Source: Betaproteobacteria bacterium (GTDB taxonomy: Bacteria > Pseudomonadota > Gammaproteobacteria > Burkholderiales > Burkholderiaceae_C). From it: a stretch of 64,000 nt of DNA. Of this stretch, positions 27,074 to 36,169 are shown one piece after another; within the stretch, counting starts at the first letter, position 1; every line of letters starts with the position of its first letter. Both the position numbers and the translations under genes were made by a program. Under the pieces are notes generated by a model that saw only the letters and a list, made by a program, of their open reading frames with translations, was not told the origin of the DNA and did no database searches. The stretch covers positions 558,001 to 622,000 of the forward strand of contig JADJWD010000002.1 in NCBI GenBank assembly GCA_016716535.1, given 5' to 3'.

Positions 27074-27261
27074 CTTCAGTCTCCTTGGGACAGGGGCAGG
27101 TGGTGTGTGAGCGAAATGGACAGTGATTTGCCCGCGCGGGCGCGCCGCCGATTCAACGGGGCCGGCGCGCGTGCGGCGATTGGGGCTAACCATTGGGGGA
27201 AAACATCAGCGGCGCCGGCCAAGGGCGCAACCAGGGATGGGGGTCGCCGAGACCTTCGAAG

Positions 27262-28107
27262 TCATGGGGCCTTGTCGGCGTCCTTGCTGACGTCCTTGGT
27301 GACTTTGGCGGCGCGCTTCTCGAGGAACGCGCGCACGCGCTCGCGCGCCGCGTCGTCGCTCTCGGCGATGGCGGCCATCAGCGATTCGACGAAGAGGCCC
27401 TGCTGGGCCGGCATGTCGGCGATGCGTGGCAGCGCCTGCGTGATCGCGTAGTTCGACAGCGGTGCGTTGGCGGCAATCTTCTCGGCCAGCGCCAGCGCCT
27501 TCGCCAGGCCCTGGCCGTCGGCGACGCGGTAGTTGCTGATGCCCAGAGCCTGCCCCTCGTCGGCGTCGAAGACGCGGCCGGTGAGCATCATGTCGGTCAT
27601 GCGCGCCGCGCCGATCAGCCGCGACACGCGGACCGAGCCGCCGCCGCCGACGAAGATGCCGCGCGTGCCCTCGGGCAGGCCGTAGAAGGTGCTGTCCTCG
27701 GCGACGCGCAGGTGCGCGCTGCTCGCGAGCTCGAGCCCGCCGCCGACGACGGCGCCGTGCAGCACGGCGATCACCGGCACCGGCGCGAACTGGATCTGGT
27801 CGAAGCAGGCATGCCACATGCGCGAGTGCGCGATGGCCTCGGGCGTGCTGCGCTCGAGCACTTCCGAGAGGTCCAGCCCGGCGCAGAAGTGGTCGCCTTC
27901 GCCGCTGACGATGACGGCGCGCGCCTCGCGCGGCAGGTTCACGAAGACGGTCTGCAGCTGCGCCAGCAGCTCGTCGCTGACCGAGTTGCGCTTGGCCGGG
28001 CGATTCAGGCGCACGTGCAGCACGGGGCCGGCGGCCTCGAGGCGCATCAGCGGCACGTGCGTGAGCGGGCCCGGTGGGGCCTGGAAGGGTTGCAGGGTGA
28101 GGGGCAT
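27262..28107 (-). CDS. Enoyl-CoA hydratase/isomerase family protein (crotonase)
   Basis: The 281-residue protein has the crotonase fold with oxyanion-hole segments HFCAGLDLS near residue 73 and AVVGGGLELASSAHLRVA near residue 115. The general-acid/base position holds Glu in LPEGTRGIFVGGGGS. It has an N-terminal extension of about 20 residues and a Lys-rich C-terminal tail. It acts on acyl-CoA thioesters in the cytoplasm. With the CoA ligase gene 41 bp upstream it should form a two-step route in which an unsaturated acid is activated and then hydrated (or hydrated and cleaved). Whether it is a plain hydratase or a hydroxycinnamoyl-CoA hydratase-lyase cannot be decided from motifs. Confidence 0.85.
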   Translation of the reverse strand: MPLTLQPFQAPPGPLTHVPLMRLEAAGPVLHVRLNRPAKRNSVSDELLAQLQTVFVNLPREARAVIVSGEGDHFCAGLDLSEVLERSTPEAIAHSRMWHACFDQIQFAPVPVIAVLHGAVVGGGLELASSAHLRVAEDSTFYGLPEGTRGIFVGGGGSVRVSRLIGAARMTDMMLTGRVFDADEGQALGISNYRVADGQGLAKALALAEKIAANAPLSNYAITQALPRIADMPAQQGLFVESLMAAIAESDDAARERVRAFLEKRAAKVTKDVSKDADKAP

Positions 28108-28148
28108 GGGGAAAGTGTCCGGTTCTCGCTTCGGTCGTCGTGCGCCCG

Positions 28149-29990
28149 TCAGGCGGCCGTGATGACGCGCGCATCCAGCGGCTGCGCGTACAGCCCTTCC
28201 ACCTCGGCGGCGCGGCGCGCGAGCGTCAGGCGCTGGTTGATGTAGCCCTTGTCGGTGATCTCGCCGGCGGCCATGCTCGGCGCGTCGGGCAGCAGCAGCA
28301 CGCGCGTGGGCGTGTGCGCCGAGCCGGCGTGCTCGGCGCGGATGCGTTGCAGCGCCGCCTTCACTTGCGCGCGCACCTCGGCCTCGGGCAGCGTGCGCGC
28401 CGCTTCGGTCAGGAAGACCAGCGCGCCGATCTCGTTGCGGTCGTGGCCGGTGATCACCGCGTCCTGCGCCAGCGGCGCCAGCGCCGCGACGAGATGCAGC
28501 CGCAGCGTGCCCACCGACACCCAGGTGCCGCTGGTGAGCTTGAAGTCCTCGGCGACGCGGCCGTTGAAGACGATGCCGCTCGCGGGATCGCTCTCGTCCT
28601 GCAGATAACCGGCGTCGCCGATGCGATAGAAGCCGTCTTCGTCGAACGCGGCGCGCGTCGCTTCGTCGTTGCCGCGGTAGCCGGGGAAGATATTCGGGCC
28701 GCGCAGGCGCATCTCGAGCTTGCCGCCGTTGGGGACGAACTTGATCTCGACCCCCGGCATCGGCAGGCCGATGACGCCGGCGCGGTCGAGCTTCCAGTGC
28801 GCGAAGGTGTTGGCCGGCGCCGTCTCGGTGCTGCCCCAGCTCGTCGTGAACCACATCGGGTCGGTGTGCACGTCGCGCACCTTCGCGGCCACCGCTTCGA
28901 GCCGCTGCCAGGTCGACTGCGGCATGCCGGCGCCGGCGTAGAACACCATGCGCAGCCGGCCGAAGAAGCGGCGCGCGAGGTCGGCGTCGGCCTCCAGCGC
29001 CGGCAGCATCATGTCGTAGCCCTTGGGCACGTTGAAGTGCAGCGTCGGCTGCACTTCGCGCAAGTGGACGATCGTCTTGTCGATCAGGCCGGGCAGCGGC
29101 CGGCCGTCGTCGATGTACATCGTGCCGCCGGTGGAGACCACGAGGAACTTGTTGTGGTTGCCGCCGAACGTGTGGCTCCAGGGCAGCCAGTCGAGCAGCA
29201 CCGGCTTCTCGCCATTCAGGAACCGCAGCGTCTGGCGCAGCATCTGCTGGTTGGCCGTCAGCATGCGCTGCGTGTTGACAACGACCTTCGGGTGCCCGGT
29301 CGAGCCCGAGGTCAGCAGGTACTTGGCGTGTGTGTCGGGGCCGACGGCGGCGAAGGCGGCGGCGACCGCCGGCGTCTCGCGCGTGGCCAGCAGCGCGGAG
29401 AAGGGCAGGGCCCCCGGCACGCCGTCGGCGCCTTGGGAGAAGACGGCGCGTGCGGCGATCGGCGCCTTGTCGAGCACCGGCGCGTAGGTGGCCGCGTCGT
29501 GGGCGTAGACGAGCGCCGGCCCGAGCGTCGCGAGAATGCCGTGGATGCGGGTGTAGTCGCCTTGCGCCAGGCGGCTGTAGCCGCTGGTGATCGGGCAGAT
29601 CGGCCGGCCGACATGCATGCAGGCCAGTTCGAGCACGAGGTGGTCGAGCGAGTTGTCCGACAGCACCGCCACCGGCTGGCCGGCGGGCAGGTTCAGGTCG
29701 AGCAGCGATTGCGCGACGGCGCCGACACGTTGGCGCAATGCGCGCCAGGTGAGGCGCGACCAGCCATCTGAAGTGGATGCGGCGTTGGCAGCCGGCTCGG
29801 CAAACGCTGTCGCCTCGGGCGTGCGCTCGGCCCACTGTTCGAGCCACTCGCCGACCGAGCGCGCATGCGCCTGCAGCGGTTCCGGCGAGCGCAGCACGAA
29901 GGCGCCGCCGCCGAGATCTTCGCGCACGGCGCGGCGCGGGGCCAACTGGGCCGGGTCGTCGAAGAACGGGCGGCGCGCCTCGGTCGTCAT
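28149..29990 (-). CDS. Feruloyl-CoA synthase-like acyl-CoA ligase
   Basis: The 613-residue protein belongs to the AMP-forming acyl-CoA synthetases. It has the phosphate-binding loop LLTSGSTGHPK (about residue 245), the GSTETAP substrate/adenine segment and the YRIGDAGY hinge region. The N-terminus (FFDDPAQLAPRRAV) and length resemble the feruloyl-CoA synthase group, which activates ferulate, p-coumarate or caffeate with ATP and CoA. The start at 29990 is supported by GGAGAC. It is the first gene of an operon with a crotonase and possibly a Liv-type transporter. A palindromic operator lies 21-38 bp upstream and a TetR gene is divergent. The exact substrate is inferred. Confidence 0.8.
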   Translation of the reverse strand: MTTEARRPFFDDPAQLAPRRAVREDLGGGAFVLRSPEPLQAHARSVGEWLEQWAERTPEATAFAEPAANAASTSDGWSRLTWRALRQRVGAVAQSLLDLNLPAGQPVAVLSDNSLDHLVLELACMHVGRPICPITSGYSRLAQGDYTRIHGILATLGPALVYAHDAATYAPVLDKAPIAARAVFSQGADGVPGALPFSALLATRETPAVAAAFAAVGPDTHAKYLLTSGSTGHPKVVVNTQRMLTANQQMLRQTLRFLNGEKPVLLDWLPWSHTFGGNHNKFLVVSTGGTMYIDDGRPLPGLIDKTIVHLREVQPTLHFNVPKGYDMMLPALEADADLARRFFGRLRMVFYAGAGMPQSTWQRLEAVAAKVRDVHTDPMWFTTSWGSTETAPANTFAHWKLDRAGVIGLPMPGVEIKFVPNGGKLEMRLRGPNIFPGYRGNDEATRAAFDEDGFYRIGDAGYLQDESDPASGIVFNGRVAEDFKLTSGTWVSVGTLRLHLVAALAPLAQDAVITGHDRNEIGALVFLTEAARTLPEAEVRAQVKAALQRIRAEHAGSAHTPTRVLLLPDAPSMAAGEITDKGYINQRLTLARRAAEVEGLYAQPLDARVITAA

Positions 29991-30010
29991 GACAGTCTCC
30001 GATTTGTAGT

Positions 30011-30028
30011 CCATACACATGTGTATGT
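30011..30028. promoter_or_regulatory. TetR-type operator upstream of the CoA ligase
   Basis: CCATACA-n4-TGTATGT is a 7-4-7 inverted repeat with one mismatch and contains the perfect 14-bp palindrome ATACACATGTGTAT (30013-30026). It lies 21 bp before the ligase ATG, where a bound repressor would block transcription or initiation. The same motif occurs again near the TetR gene. Confidence 0.7.
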
Positions 30029-30087
30029 GTTTGGGATCGAATCGTAGGCGCCGTGCCGCGCCCTCGCATCCGTGATTACCCCTGATG

Positions 30088-30105
30088 CCATACAGTGGTG
30101 TATGG
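30088..30105. promoter_or_regulatory. TetR-type operator upstream of the regulator
   Basis: CCATACA-n4-TGTATGG is a perfect 7-4-7 inverted repeat and the second copy of the motif in this divergent region. It lies 54 bp before the chosen TetR start. Paired operators facing each divergent gene are the standard TetR arrangement, so autoregulation plus control of the ligase operon is expected. Confidence 0.7.
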
Positions 30106-30158
30106 GCGCATGCTCGCGGCCGCAGCGCCGCGCTCCGCCTGCCGTTCACCGCCCACCG

Positions 30159-30830
30159 ATGCCCACGCCTCCCGTCCGCAGCCTGCCCTCCCGCAAACCG
30201 CGCCGCGCCGCCGCCGAGGCCGACACGCGCGCGACGCTGACGCCGGAAACATGGATCGAGGCGGCCACCGAGGTGCTGGTCGACCAGGGCATCGACCACG
30301 TGCGGGTCGACGTGCTCGCGACGCAGCTTGGCGTGACGCGCGGCAGCTTCTACTGGCACTTCCGCGACCGCGAAGACCTGCTGCGCCGCGTGCTGCAGGC
30401 CTGGCGCGACCGCGCGACGGTGGCGCTGACGCGCCGGCTCGAAAGCGCGCTGCGCGATCCGCGTGAGCAACTGCGCGACGCGGCGTCGCTGCCGTTTCGG
30501 GGCCGCGCCGCGGCGAAGGCCGCGCGCATCGAACTGGCGATCCGCGCCTGGGCGCGGCGCGACGAGATGGCGCGTGCGGCGGTCGACGAGGCCGACGCGG
30601 CGCGCCTGGCGCACCACGAGCGCATCTTCGCCGCGCTCGGCTTCGCGCCGGCCGAGGCGCGCGCACGCGCCTTCCTGATGTACGGCTACGAGGTCGCCGA
30701 GTCGCTGCTGCACCGCCAGGGCAGCGCCGCCGAACGCGATGCGCGCCGCGCGCTCGTCGAGCGGCTGATGCAGACGCCGTCGAAGGCAGTCGCGCCGTCA
30801 GCACCTTCGGCACACGCCGGCCCGGGATAA
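30159..30830 (+). CDS. TetR-family transcriptional regulator
   Basis: From ATG 30159 the protein has 223 residues. After a basic N-terminal tail, the TetR helix-turn-helix spans about residues 25-70 (QLGVTRGSFYWHFRDREDLL) and is followed by a helical ligand-binding domain. The open frame extends further upstream, but those earlier starts would overlap the operator. It is divergent from the CoA ligase operon and flanked by two identical inverted repeats, so it is the likely repressor of acid uptake and activation, released by the acid or its CoA ester (inference). The stop is 28 bp before tRNA-Leu. Confidence 0.82.
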   Translation: MPTPPVRSLPSRKPRRAAAEADTRATLTPETWIEAATEVLVDQGIDHVRVDVLATQLGVTRGSFYWHFRDREDLLRRVLQAWRDRATVALTRRLESALRDPREQLRDAASLPFRGRAAAKAARIELAIRAWARRDEMARAAVDEADAARLAHHERIFAALGFAPAEARARAFLMYGYEVAESLLHRQGSAAERDARRALVERLMQTPSKAVAPSAPSAHAGPG

Positions 30831-30858
30831 TCACGCCGGCGCGCGGCTCGTGCGCGCG

Positions 30859-30947
30859 GCCCGGGTGGCGAAACCGGTAGACGCAGCGGACTTAAAATCC
30901 GCGGCCCTTCGCGGGGCATACGGGTTCGAGTCCCGTCCTGGGCACCA
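30859..30947 (+). tRNA. tRNA-Leu (anticodon UAA)
   Basis: The sequence folds as a class II tRNA with a 7-bp acceptor stem (GCCCGGG/CCTGGGC, one G-U pair), a D arm with GGTAGACGC, and an anticodon stem GCGGA/TCCGC with loop CTTAAAA, in which TAA lies at 30893-30895. A long variable arm (CGGCCCTTCGCGGGGC region) and a T arm GGGTTCGAGTCCC follow. The CCA end is encoded (30945-30947). It reads UUA codons, which are rare in this GC-rich genome. Confidence 0.95.
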
Positions 30948-30995
30948 TCGATCGGCCATCCCCTGGCCCGCCGCGGCCACAGCGCAGGAGCGCGC

Positions 30996-32336
30996 ATGAC
31001 TCTGTTCGCCCAGGAGTCCCTCAACGAGGGCGTCAGCAAGCGCGAGGTGTTCGGCTGGGCGATGTACGACTTCGCCAACAGCGGCTACACGACGGTGGTG
31101 CTGACGGCGGTGTTCAACGCCTACTTCGTCGGCGTCGCGGCGGGCGGTGCCGACTGGGCCACCTTCGCGTGGACGCTCACGCTGGCGGTGTCCAACGCGA
31201 TCGTCATGCTGACGATGCCGGCGATCGGCGCGTTCGCCGACCTGCGCGCGGCGAAGAAGCGGCTCCTGATGCTCTTCACCGCGGGCTGCGTCCTGAGCAC
31301 GGGGCTCTTGGCCGGCGTCGGGCCGGGCGACCTGGCGCTCGCCGTCGTCGCCGTCGTGCTCTCCAACGTCTTCTATTCGTACGGCGAGGCGCTCAACGCC
31401 GCCTTCCTGCCAGAACTCGCTCGGCGCGATGCGCTCGGCCGCGTCTCGGGCTGGGGCTGGAGCTTCGGCTACTTCGGCGGCATGCTGGCGCTCGGCATCA
31501 GCCTCGCCTACGTGCTGTGGGCGCAGGGCCAGGGGTTGAAGGCGACGCACTTCGTGCCGGTGACGATGCTGATCACGGCCGGCATCTACGCCGTCGCTTC
31601 GCTCGTCACCTTCGCGCTGCTCGGCGAACGCGCGGTGCCGCAGCCCGATGCGGCGCACCAGGGCGTCGCGGCGTCGCTGCGGCGGCTCGGCCAGACGTGG
31701 CACGAGGCGCGCCGTTATCGCGATTTCGCGTGGCTGATGGTCTGCGCGATGTTCTACCAGGCGGGCATTGCTGTCGTCATCGCGCTGGCCGCGGTCTACG
31801 CGGCCGAGGCGCTGGGGTTCAAGCAGACCGAGACGATGCTCTTGATCTTCCTCGTCAACATCGCCGCGGCCGGCGGCGCGTTCGTGTTCGGCTACTGGCA
31901 GGACCGCATCGGCCAGCGGCGCGCGCTCGGGCTCACGCTGCTCGGCTGGCTGGTGATGATCGCGCTCGCGTGGGCGGCGCGCGGGCCGGGCCTCTTCTGG
32001 GTGGCGGCGGTGCTCGCGGGGCTGTGCATGGGCAGCAGCCAGTCGGCGGGGCGGGCGCTGGCCGGGCTCTTCGCGCCGGCCGAGCGGCTGGCGGAGTTCT
32101 TCGGGCTCTTCGCGTTCGCGACCCGGCTGTCGGCGATCGTCGGGCCGTTGACCTACGGCCTCGTCACGTGGGCGACGGCCGGCAACCACCGCCACGCGAT
32201 CCTGTCGACGGGTTTGTTCTTCGTCGTCGGCTGGGTGCTGTTGCGCAATGTCGACGTCGAGCGGGGCCGCGCGGCGGCGAATGCGCCGCTGAGCCCGTCA
32301 TCGCTGCCGCCGGTGAGGCCGGCCATGGCAAAATAG
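30996..32336 (+). CDS. MFS transporter, UMF1 (Atg22-like) family
   Basis: The 446-residue protein has about twelve membrane segments and the family hallmark near the N-terminus (VFGWAMYDFANSGYTTVV). UMF1 proteins are major-facilitator permeases related to the yeast vacuolar amino-acid effluxer Atg22. Bacterial members are uncharacterised in most cases, and export of amino acids or other small molecules is only a guess. AGGAG lies seven bases before the ATG. It stands alone between the tRNA and the etf operon. Confidence 0.85.
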   Translation: MTLFAQESLNEGVSKREVFGWAMYDFANSGYTTVVLTAVFNAYFVGVAAGGADWATFAWTLTLAVSNAIVMLTMPAIGAFADLRAAKKRLLMLFTAGCVLSTGLLAGVGPGDLALAVVAVVLSNVFYSYGEALNAAFLPELARRDALGRVSGWGWSFGYFGGMLALGISLAYVLWAQGQGLKATHFVPVTMLITAGIYAVASLVTFALLGERAVPQPDAAHQGVAASLRRLGQTWHEARRYRDFAWLMVCAMFYQAGIAVVIALAAVYAAEALGFKQTETMLLIFLVNIAAAGGAFVFGYWQDRIGQRRALGLTLLGWLVMIALAWAARGPGLFWVAAVLAGLCMGSSQSAGRALAGLFAPAERLAEFFGLFAFATRLSAIVGPLTYGLVTWATAGNHRHAILSTGLFFVVGWVLLRNVDVERGRAAANAPLSPSSLPPVRPAMAK

Positions 32337-32438
32337 CACGATCGTTCGATTTCGCGGCCGACCCGCCTTGTCCCGGATCCGCGGCCCCGGCGGCGCACAG
32401 CGGTGCTGCTGCGTCGCAGCCGCCGCGACGGGCGCTCC

Positions 32439-32444
32439 TAGAAT
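32439..32444 (+). promoter_or_regulatory. Possible -10 box upstream of etfBA
   Basis: TAGAAT stands out in the GC-rich 186-bp gap before etfB, 78 bp upstream of the ATG. A matching -35 box is weak (TCGCAG at 32414-32419, spacing 19), so the promoter call is tentative. The gap contains no other clear element. Confidence 0.3.
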
Positions 32445-32522
32445 CCGACCTTCCGTAAACGTCAACTCGCGTCCGCGTTTTTCTTTCCCCACGAATCCCC
32501 GAGAGCCAAGGAGCCGATTCCC

Positions 32523-33272
32523 ATGAAGGTGCTGGTGCCCGTGAAACGGGTCGTCGACTACAACGTCAAGGTACGCGTCAAGAGCGACGGCTCCGGCGTC
32601 GACATCGCCAACGTCAAGATGAGCATGAACCCTTTCGACGAAATCGCCGTCGAAGAGGCAGTGCGGCTGAAGGAGAAGGGCGCCGCGACCGAGGTCATCG
32701 CCGTCTCTTGCGGCGTCACGCAGTGCCAGGAGACGCTGCGCACGGCGATGGCGATCGGTGCCGATCGCGCGATCCTCGTCGAGAGCGCCGACGAGCTGCA
32801 GCCGCTCGCGGTGGCGAAGCTGTTGAAATCGCTCGTCGACAGGGAGCAGCCCGGCCTCGTGATCCTCGGCAAGCAGGCGATCGACGACGACTGCAATCAG
32901 ACCGGGCAGATGCTCGCGGCGCTGGCGAATCTGCCGCAGGCGACCTTCGCGAGCAAGGTCGAGGTGGCCGACGGCAGCGTGAACGTGACGCGCGAAGTCG
33001 ACGGCGGCCTCGAGACGCTGAAGCTCAAGCTGCCGGCGGTCGTGACCACCGACCTGCGCCTGAACGAGCCGCGCTACGTGACGCTGCCCAACATCATGAA
33101 GGCGAAGAAGAAGCCGCTGGAGACGCTGAAGCCGGCCGACCTGGGTGTCGACGTGGCGCCGCGCATCAAGACGCTGAAGGTGGCCGAGCCCCCGAAGCGC
33201 GGCGCCGGCGTCAAGGTGCCCGACGTGGCCACGCTCGTCGAGAAGCTGAAGAACGAAGCCAAGGTGATCTGA
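32523..33272 (+). CDS. etfB: Electron transfer flavoprotein beta subunit
   Basis: The 249-residue protein has the EtfB start MKVLVPVKRVVDYNVKVRVK and the conserved MNPFDEIAVEEAVRLKE segment. It also has the AMP-binding GADRAILV region and the recognition-loop residues near the C-terminus (PRYVTLPNIMKAKKKPL). Together with EtfA it carries electrons from acyl-CoA dehydrogenases to ETF-ubiquinone oxidoreductase. AAGGAG lies ten bases before the ATG. It is followed one base later by etfA, and an acyl-CoA dehydrogenase gene follows. Confidence 0.97.
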   Translation: MKVLVPVKRVVDYNVKVRVKSDGSGVDIANVKMSMNPFDEIAVEEAVRLKEKGAATEVIAVSCGVTQCQETLRTAMAIGADRAILVESADELQPLAVAKLLKSLVDREQPGLVILGKQAIDDDCNQTGQMLAALANLPQATFASKVEVADGSVNVTREVDGGLETLKLKLPAVVTTDLRLNEPRYVTLPNIMKAKKKPLETLKPADLGVDVAPRIKTLKVAEPPKRGAGVKVPDVATLVEKLKNEAKVI

Positions 33273-33273
33273 G

Positions 33274-34206
33274 ATGAGCGTCCTCGTCATTGCTGAACAC
33301 GACAACGCGTCCGTCAAAGGCGCGACGCTGAACACGGTCACGGCGGCAATCGCCTGCGGCGGCGACGTGCATGTGCTGGTTGCGGGGGCCAACGCCTCTG
33401 CTGCCGCGCAAGCAGCCGCGAAGATCGCCGGCGTCGCGAAGGTGCTGCACGCCGACGCGCCGGGTCTCGATCACGGCCTCGCGGAAAACGTCGCCGCGCA
33501 AGTGCTGGCGGTCGCGAAGAACTACAGCCACATCCTCTTCCCGGCCACCGCCAGCGGCAAGAACGTCGCACCGCGCGTGGCCGCGCTGCTGGACGTGGCG
33601 CAACTGAGCGACATCACGAAGGTGATCAGCGCCGACACCTTCGAGCGGCCGATCTACGCCGGCAACGCGATCGCCACCGTGCAAAGCGCCGATGCGATCA
33701 AGGTCGTCACGGTGCGCACGACGGGCTTCGACGCCGCCGCGGCCACCGGCGGCGGCGCCGCGGTCGAGAGCCTCGCGGCGGTGGCCGATGCCGGCGCGTC
33801 GAGCTTCGTCGGCAGCGAGATCGCCAAGCTCGACCGGCCCGAGCTCACCGCAGCGAAGATCATCGTCAGCGGCGGCCGCGCGCTAGGCAGCAGCGACAAG
33901 TTCACCGAGGTGCTGACGCCGCTGGCCGACAAGCTCGGCGCCGCCTTGGGTGCCAGCCGCGCTGCCGTCGACGCGGGCTATGCGCCCAACGACTGGCAGG
34001 TCGGGCAGACGGGCAAGATCGTCGCGCCGCAGCTCTACGTGGCTTGCGGCATCAGTGGCGCGATCCAGCACCTGGCGGGGATGAAGGACAGCAAGGTCAT
34101 CGTCGCGATCAACAAGGATCCCGAGGCGCCGATCTTCGCGGTCGCCGACTACGGGCTCGAGGCGGACCTCTTCGCAGCGGTGCCCGAACTCGTCGCCAAG
34201 CTCTGA
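33274..34206 (+). CDS. etfA: Electron transfer flavoprotein alpha subunit
   Basis: The 310-residue protein has the N-terminal EtfA domain and the C-terminal FAD domain with VSGGRALGSSDKF near residue 200, VDAGYAPNDWQVGQTGKIVAPQLY and the closing GISGAIQHLAGMKDS. It binds the FAD of the ETF heterodimer. The start lies one base after the etfB stop, so the two are translated together in equal amounts. Length and motifs are normal. Confidence 0.97.
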   Translation: MSVLVIAEHDNASVKGATLNTVTAAIACGGDVHVLVAGANASAAAQAAAKIAGVAKVLHADAPGLDHGLAENVAAQVLAVAKNYSHILFPATASGKNVAPRVAALLDVAQLSDITKVISADTFERPIYAGNAIATVQSADAIKVVTVRTTGFDAAAATGGGAAVESLAAVADAGASSFVGSEIAKLDRPELTAAKIIVSGGRALGSSDKFTEVLTPLADKLGAALGASRAAVDAGYAPNDWQVGQTGKIVAPQLYVACGISGAIQHLAGMKDSKVIVAINKDPEAPIFAVADYGLEADLFAAVPELVAKL

Positions 34207-34305
34207 TCCCGGACTTCCATTCGTGACCTGCGAGGGGCGCCCGGGACCGACCCGCGCGCCCCTCTTTGCACCCGGCGTGCACGCGCACCGCTGGAGGAGA
34301 ACGCG

Positions 34306-36102
34306 ATGACCTACCGCGCCCCCGTGAAGGACATGCTCTTCGTGATGAAGGAGCTGGCCGGCATCGATGCCGTCGCGCAGCTGCCGGGGCACGAAGACGC
34401 CGGATACGACACCGCCGCCGCCGTGCTGGAGGAGTGCGCGCGCTTCACCGGCGACGTGCTCGCGCCGCTGAACGTCGAAGGCGACAAGAACCCGTCGAGC
34501 TTCAGCGACGGCCGCGTCACGACGACGCCCGGCTTCAAGGAGGCGTTCGCGCAGTTCGCCGCCGGCGGCTGGCAGGGGCTGTCGCACCCCGCCGAGTTTG
34601 GTGGCCAGGCGTTGCCGAAGCTCATCCACAGCGCCTGCGCGGAGATGGTGCAAAGCGCGAACATGAGCTTCGCGCTGTGCCCGCTGTTGACCGACGGCGC
34701 GATCGAGGCGCTGCTCACCGCCGGCAGCGACGCGCAGAAGGCCGAGTACCTGCCGAAGATGATCGACGGCACGTGGACCGGCTCGATGAACCTCACCGAG
34801 CCGCAGGCGGGCAGCGACCTGAGCCTCGTGCGCACACGCGCCGAGCCGCAGCCCGACGGCAGTTACCGGCTCTTCGGCACGAAGATCTTCATCACCTATG
34901 GCGAGCACGACCTGGCCGGCAACATCGTCCATCTCGTGCTGGCGCGGGTGGCCGGCGCGCCCGAGGGCGTGAAGGGCATCTCGCTCTTCATCTGCCCGAA
35001 GGTGCTCGCCGACGGCACGCGCAACGACGTGCACTGCGTCAGCATCGAGCACAAGCTCGGCATCAAGGCGAGCCCGACGGCGGTGCTGCAGTACGGCGAC
35101 GGCATCACGAAGCCGCTCGGCGCGGCCGGCGCCATCGGCTACGTGGTCGGGCAGGAGAACCGCGGCCTCGAGTACATGTTCATCATGATGAACTCGGCCC
35201 GCTTCGGCGTCGGCATCCAGGGCATCGCCACCGCCGAACGCGCCTACCAGAAGGCGGCGGCCTACGCGCGCGAGCGCGTGCAAAGCCGCCCGGTGGACGG
35301 CAGCCTCACGAAGGCCGCGCCGATCATCCACCACCCCGACGTGCGCCGCATGCTGATGACGATGCGCGCCTACACCGAAGGCTGCCGCGCGATGGCCTTC
35401 GTCGCCGCGGCCGCCTACGACGCGGCGCATGCGCATGCCGACGCCGAAGTGCGGCGGCAGAACCAGGCCTTCTACGAGTTCATGGTGCCGCTCGTGAAGG
35501 GTTTGTCCACCGAGATGAGCCTCGACGTGGCGAGCCTGGGCGTGCAGGTGCACGGCGGCATGGGCTTCATCGAGGAGACGGGCGCGGCGCAGTACCTGCG
35601 CGACGCGAAGATCCTGACGATCTACGAGGGCACGACGGCGATCCAGGCCAACGACCTCGTCGGCCGCAAGACGGCGCGCGATGGCGGCGCCACGGCGCGC
35701 GCCATCGCCGCGCAGATCGAAGCGACGGTCGGCGAGTTGAAGACGCTCGGCACCGATGACGCACTGGCGATGGCAAAGCGGCTCGACGCCGGCCGCCGCG
35801 CCCTGCTCGACGTGGTGGACTTCGTCGTCGCGCAAGGCAAGGGCCGACCCAACGCGGTGTTCGCCGGCAGCGTGCCGTACCTGATGCTTGCCGGCACCGT
35901 CGTCGCCGGCTGGCAGATGGCGCGTGCGCTGCTCGCCGCGGAGCGGCACTTGAAGGCCGGCACCGACGCCGAGTTCATGCAGGCCAAGATCACGACGGCG
36001 CGCTTCTTCGCCGACCACCTGCTCGTCAAGGCGCCGGCGCTGCGCGACAGCATCGTCGAAGGCGCCGACGCGGTGACGGCGCTGGCGCTGGACGCGTTCT
36101 GA
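34306..36102 (+). CDS. Acyl-CoA dehydrogenase (long AcdC-type)
   Basis: The 598-residue flavoprotein oxidises an acyl-CoA at the alpha-beta position and passes electrons to the ETF encoded just upstream. It shows LTEPQAGSDLS (FAD site, about residue 162), KIFITYGEHD, MMNSARFGVGIQG, the catalytic-loop segment YEGTTAIQANDLVGRK (about residue 445) and the AcdC-type C-terminal helical extension. GGAGGAG precedes the ATG. It is a paralog of the frameshifted gene at 17.8-19.6 kb. The chain-length preference is unknown, although proteins of this length class often use medium to long chains. Confidence 0.92.
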   Translation: MTYRAPVKDMLFVMKELAGIDAVAQLPGHEDAGYDTAAAVLEECARFTGDVLAPLNVEGDKNPSSFSDGRVTTTPGFKEAFAQFAAGGWQGLSHPAEFGGQALPKLIHSACAEMVQSANMSFALCPLLTDGAIEALLTAGSDAQKAEYLPKMIDGTWTGSMNLTEPQAGSDLSLVRTRAEPQPDGSYRLFGTKIFITYGEHDLAGNIVHLVLARVAGAPEGVKGISLFICPKVLADGTRNDVHCVSIEHKLGIKASPTAVLQYGDGITKPLGAAGAIGYVVGQENRGLEYMFIMMNSARFGVGIQGIATAERAYQKAAAYARERVQSRPVDGSLTKAAPIIHHPDVRRMLMTMRAYTEGCRAMAFVAAAAYDAAHAHADAEVRRQNQAFYEFMVPLVKGLSTEMSLDVASLGVQVHGGMGFIEETGAAQYLRDAKILTIYEGTTAIQANDLVGRKTARDGGATARAIAAQIEATVGELKTLGTDDALAMAKRLDAGRRALLDVVDFVVAQGKGRPNAVFAGSVPYLMLAGTVVAGWQMARALLAAERHLKAGTDAEFMQAKITTARFFADHLLVKAPALRDSIVEGADAVTALALDAF

Positions 36103-36169
36103 GCCGCTCGTCCTCGCCTGTCTTCCTCTTCCTCCTCCAACGATCATCCCTTCAACGGAGTCTTCCCCG

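Noticed and set aside
30102..30158. Earlier start codon for the TetR gene
   Set aside because: The ATG at 30102 lies inside the operator palindrome, and the added residues precede the normal basic N-terminal tail.
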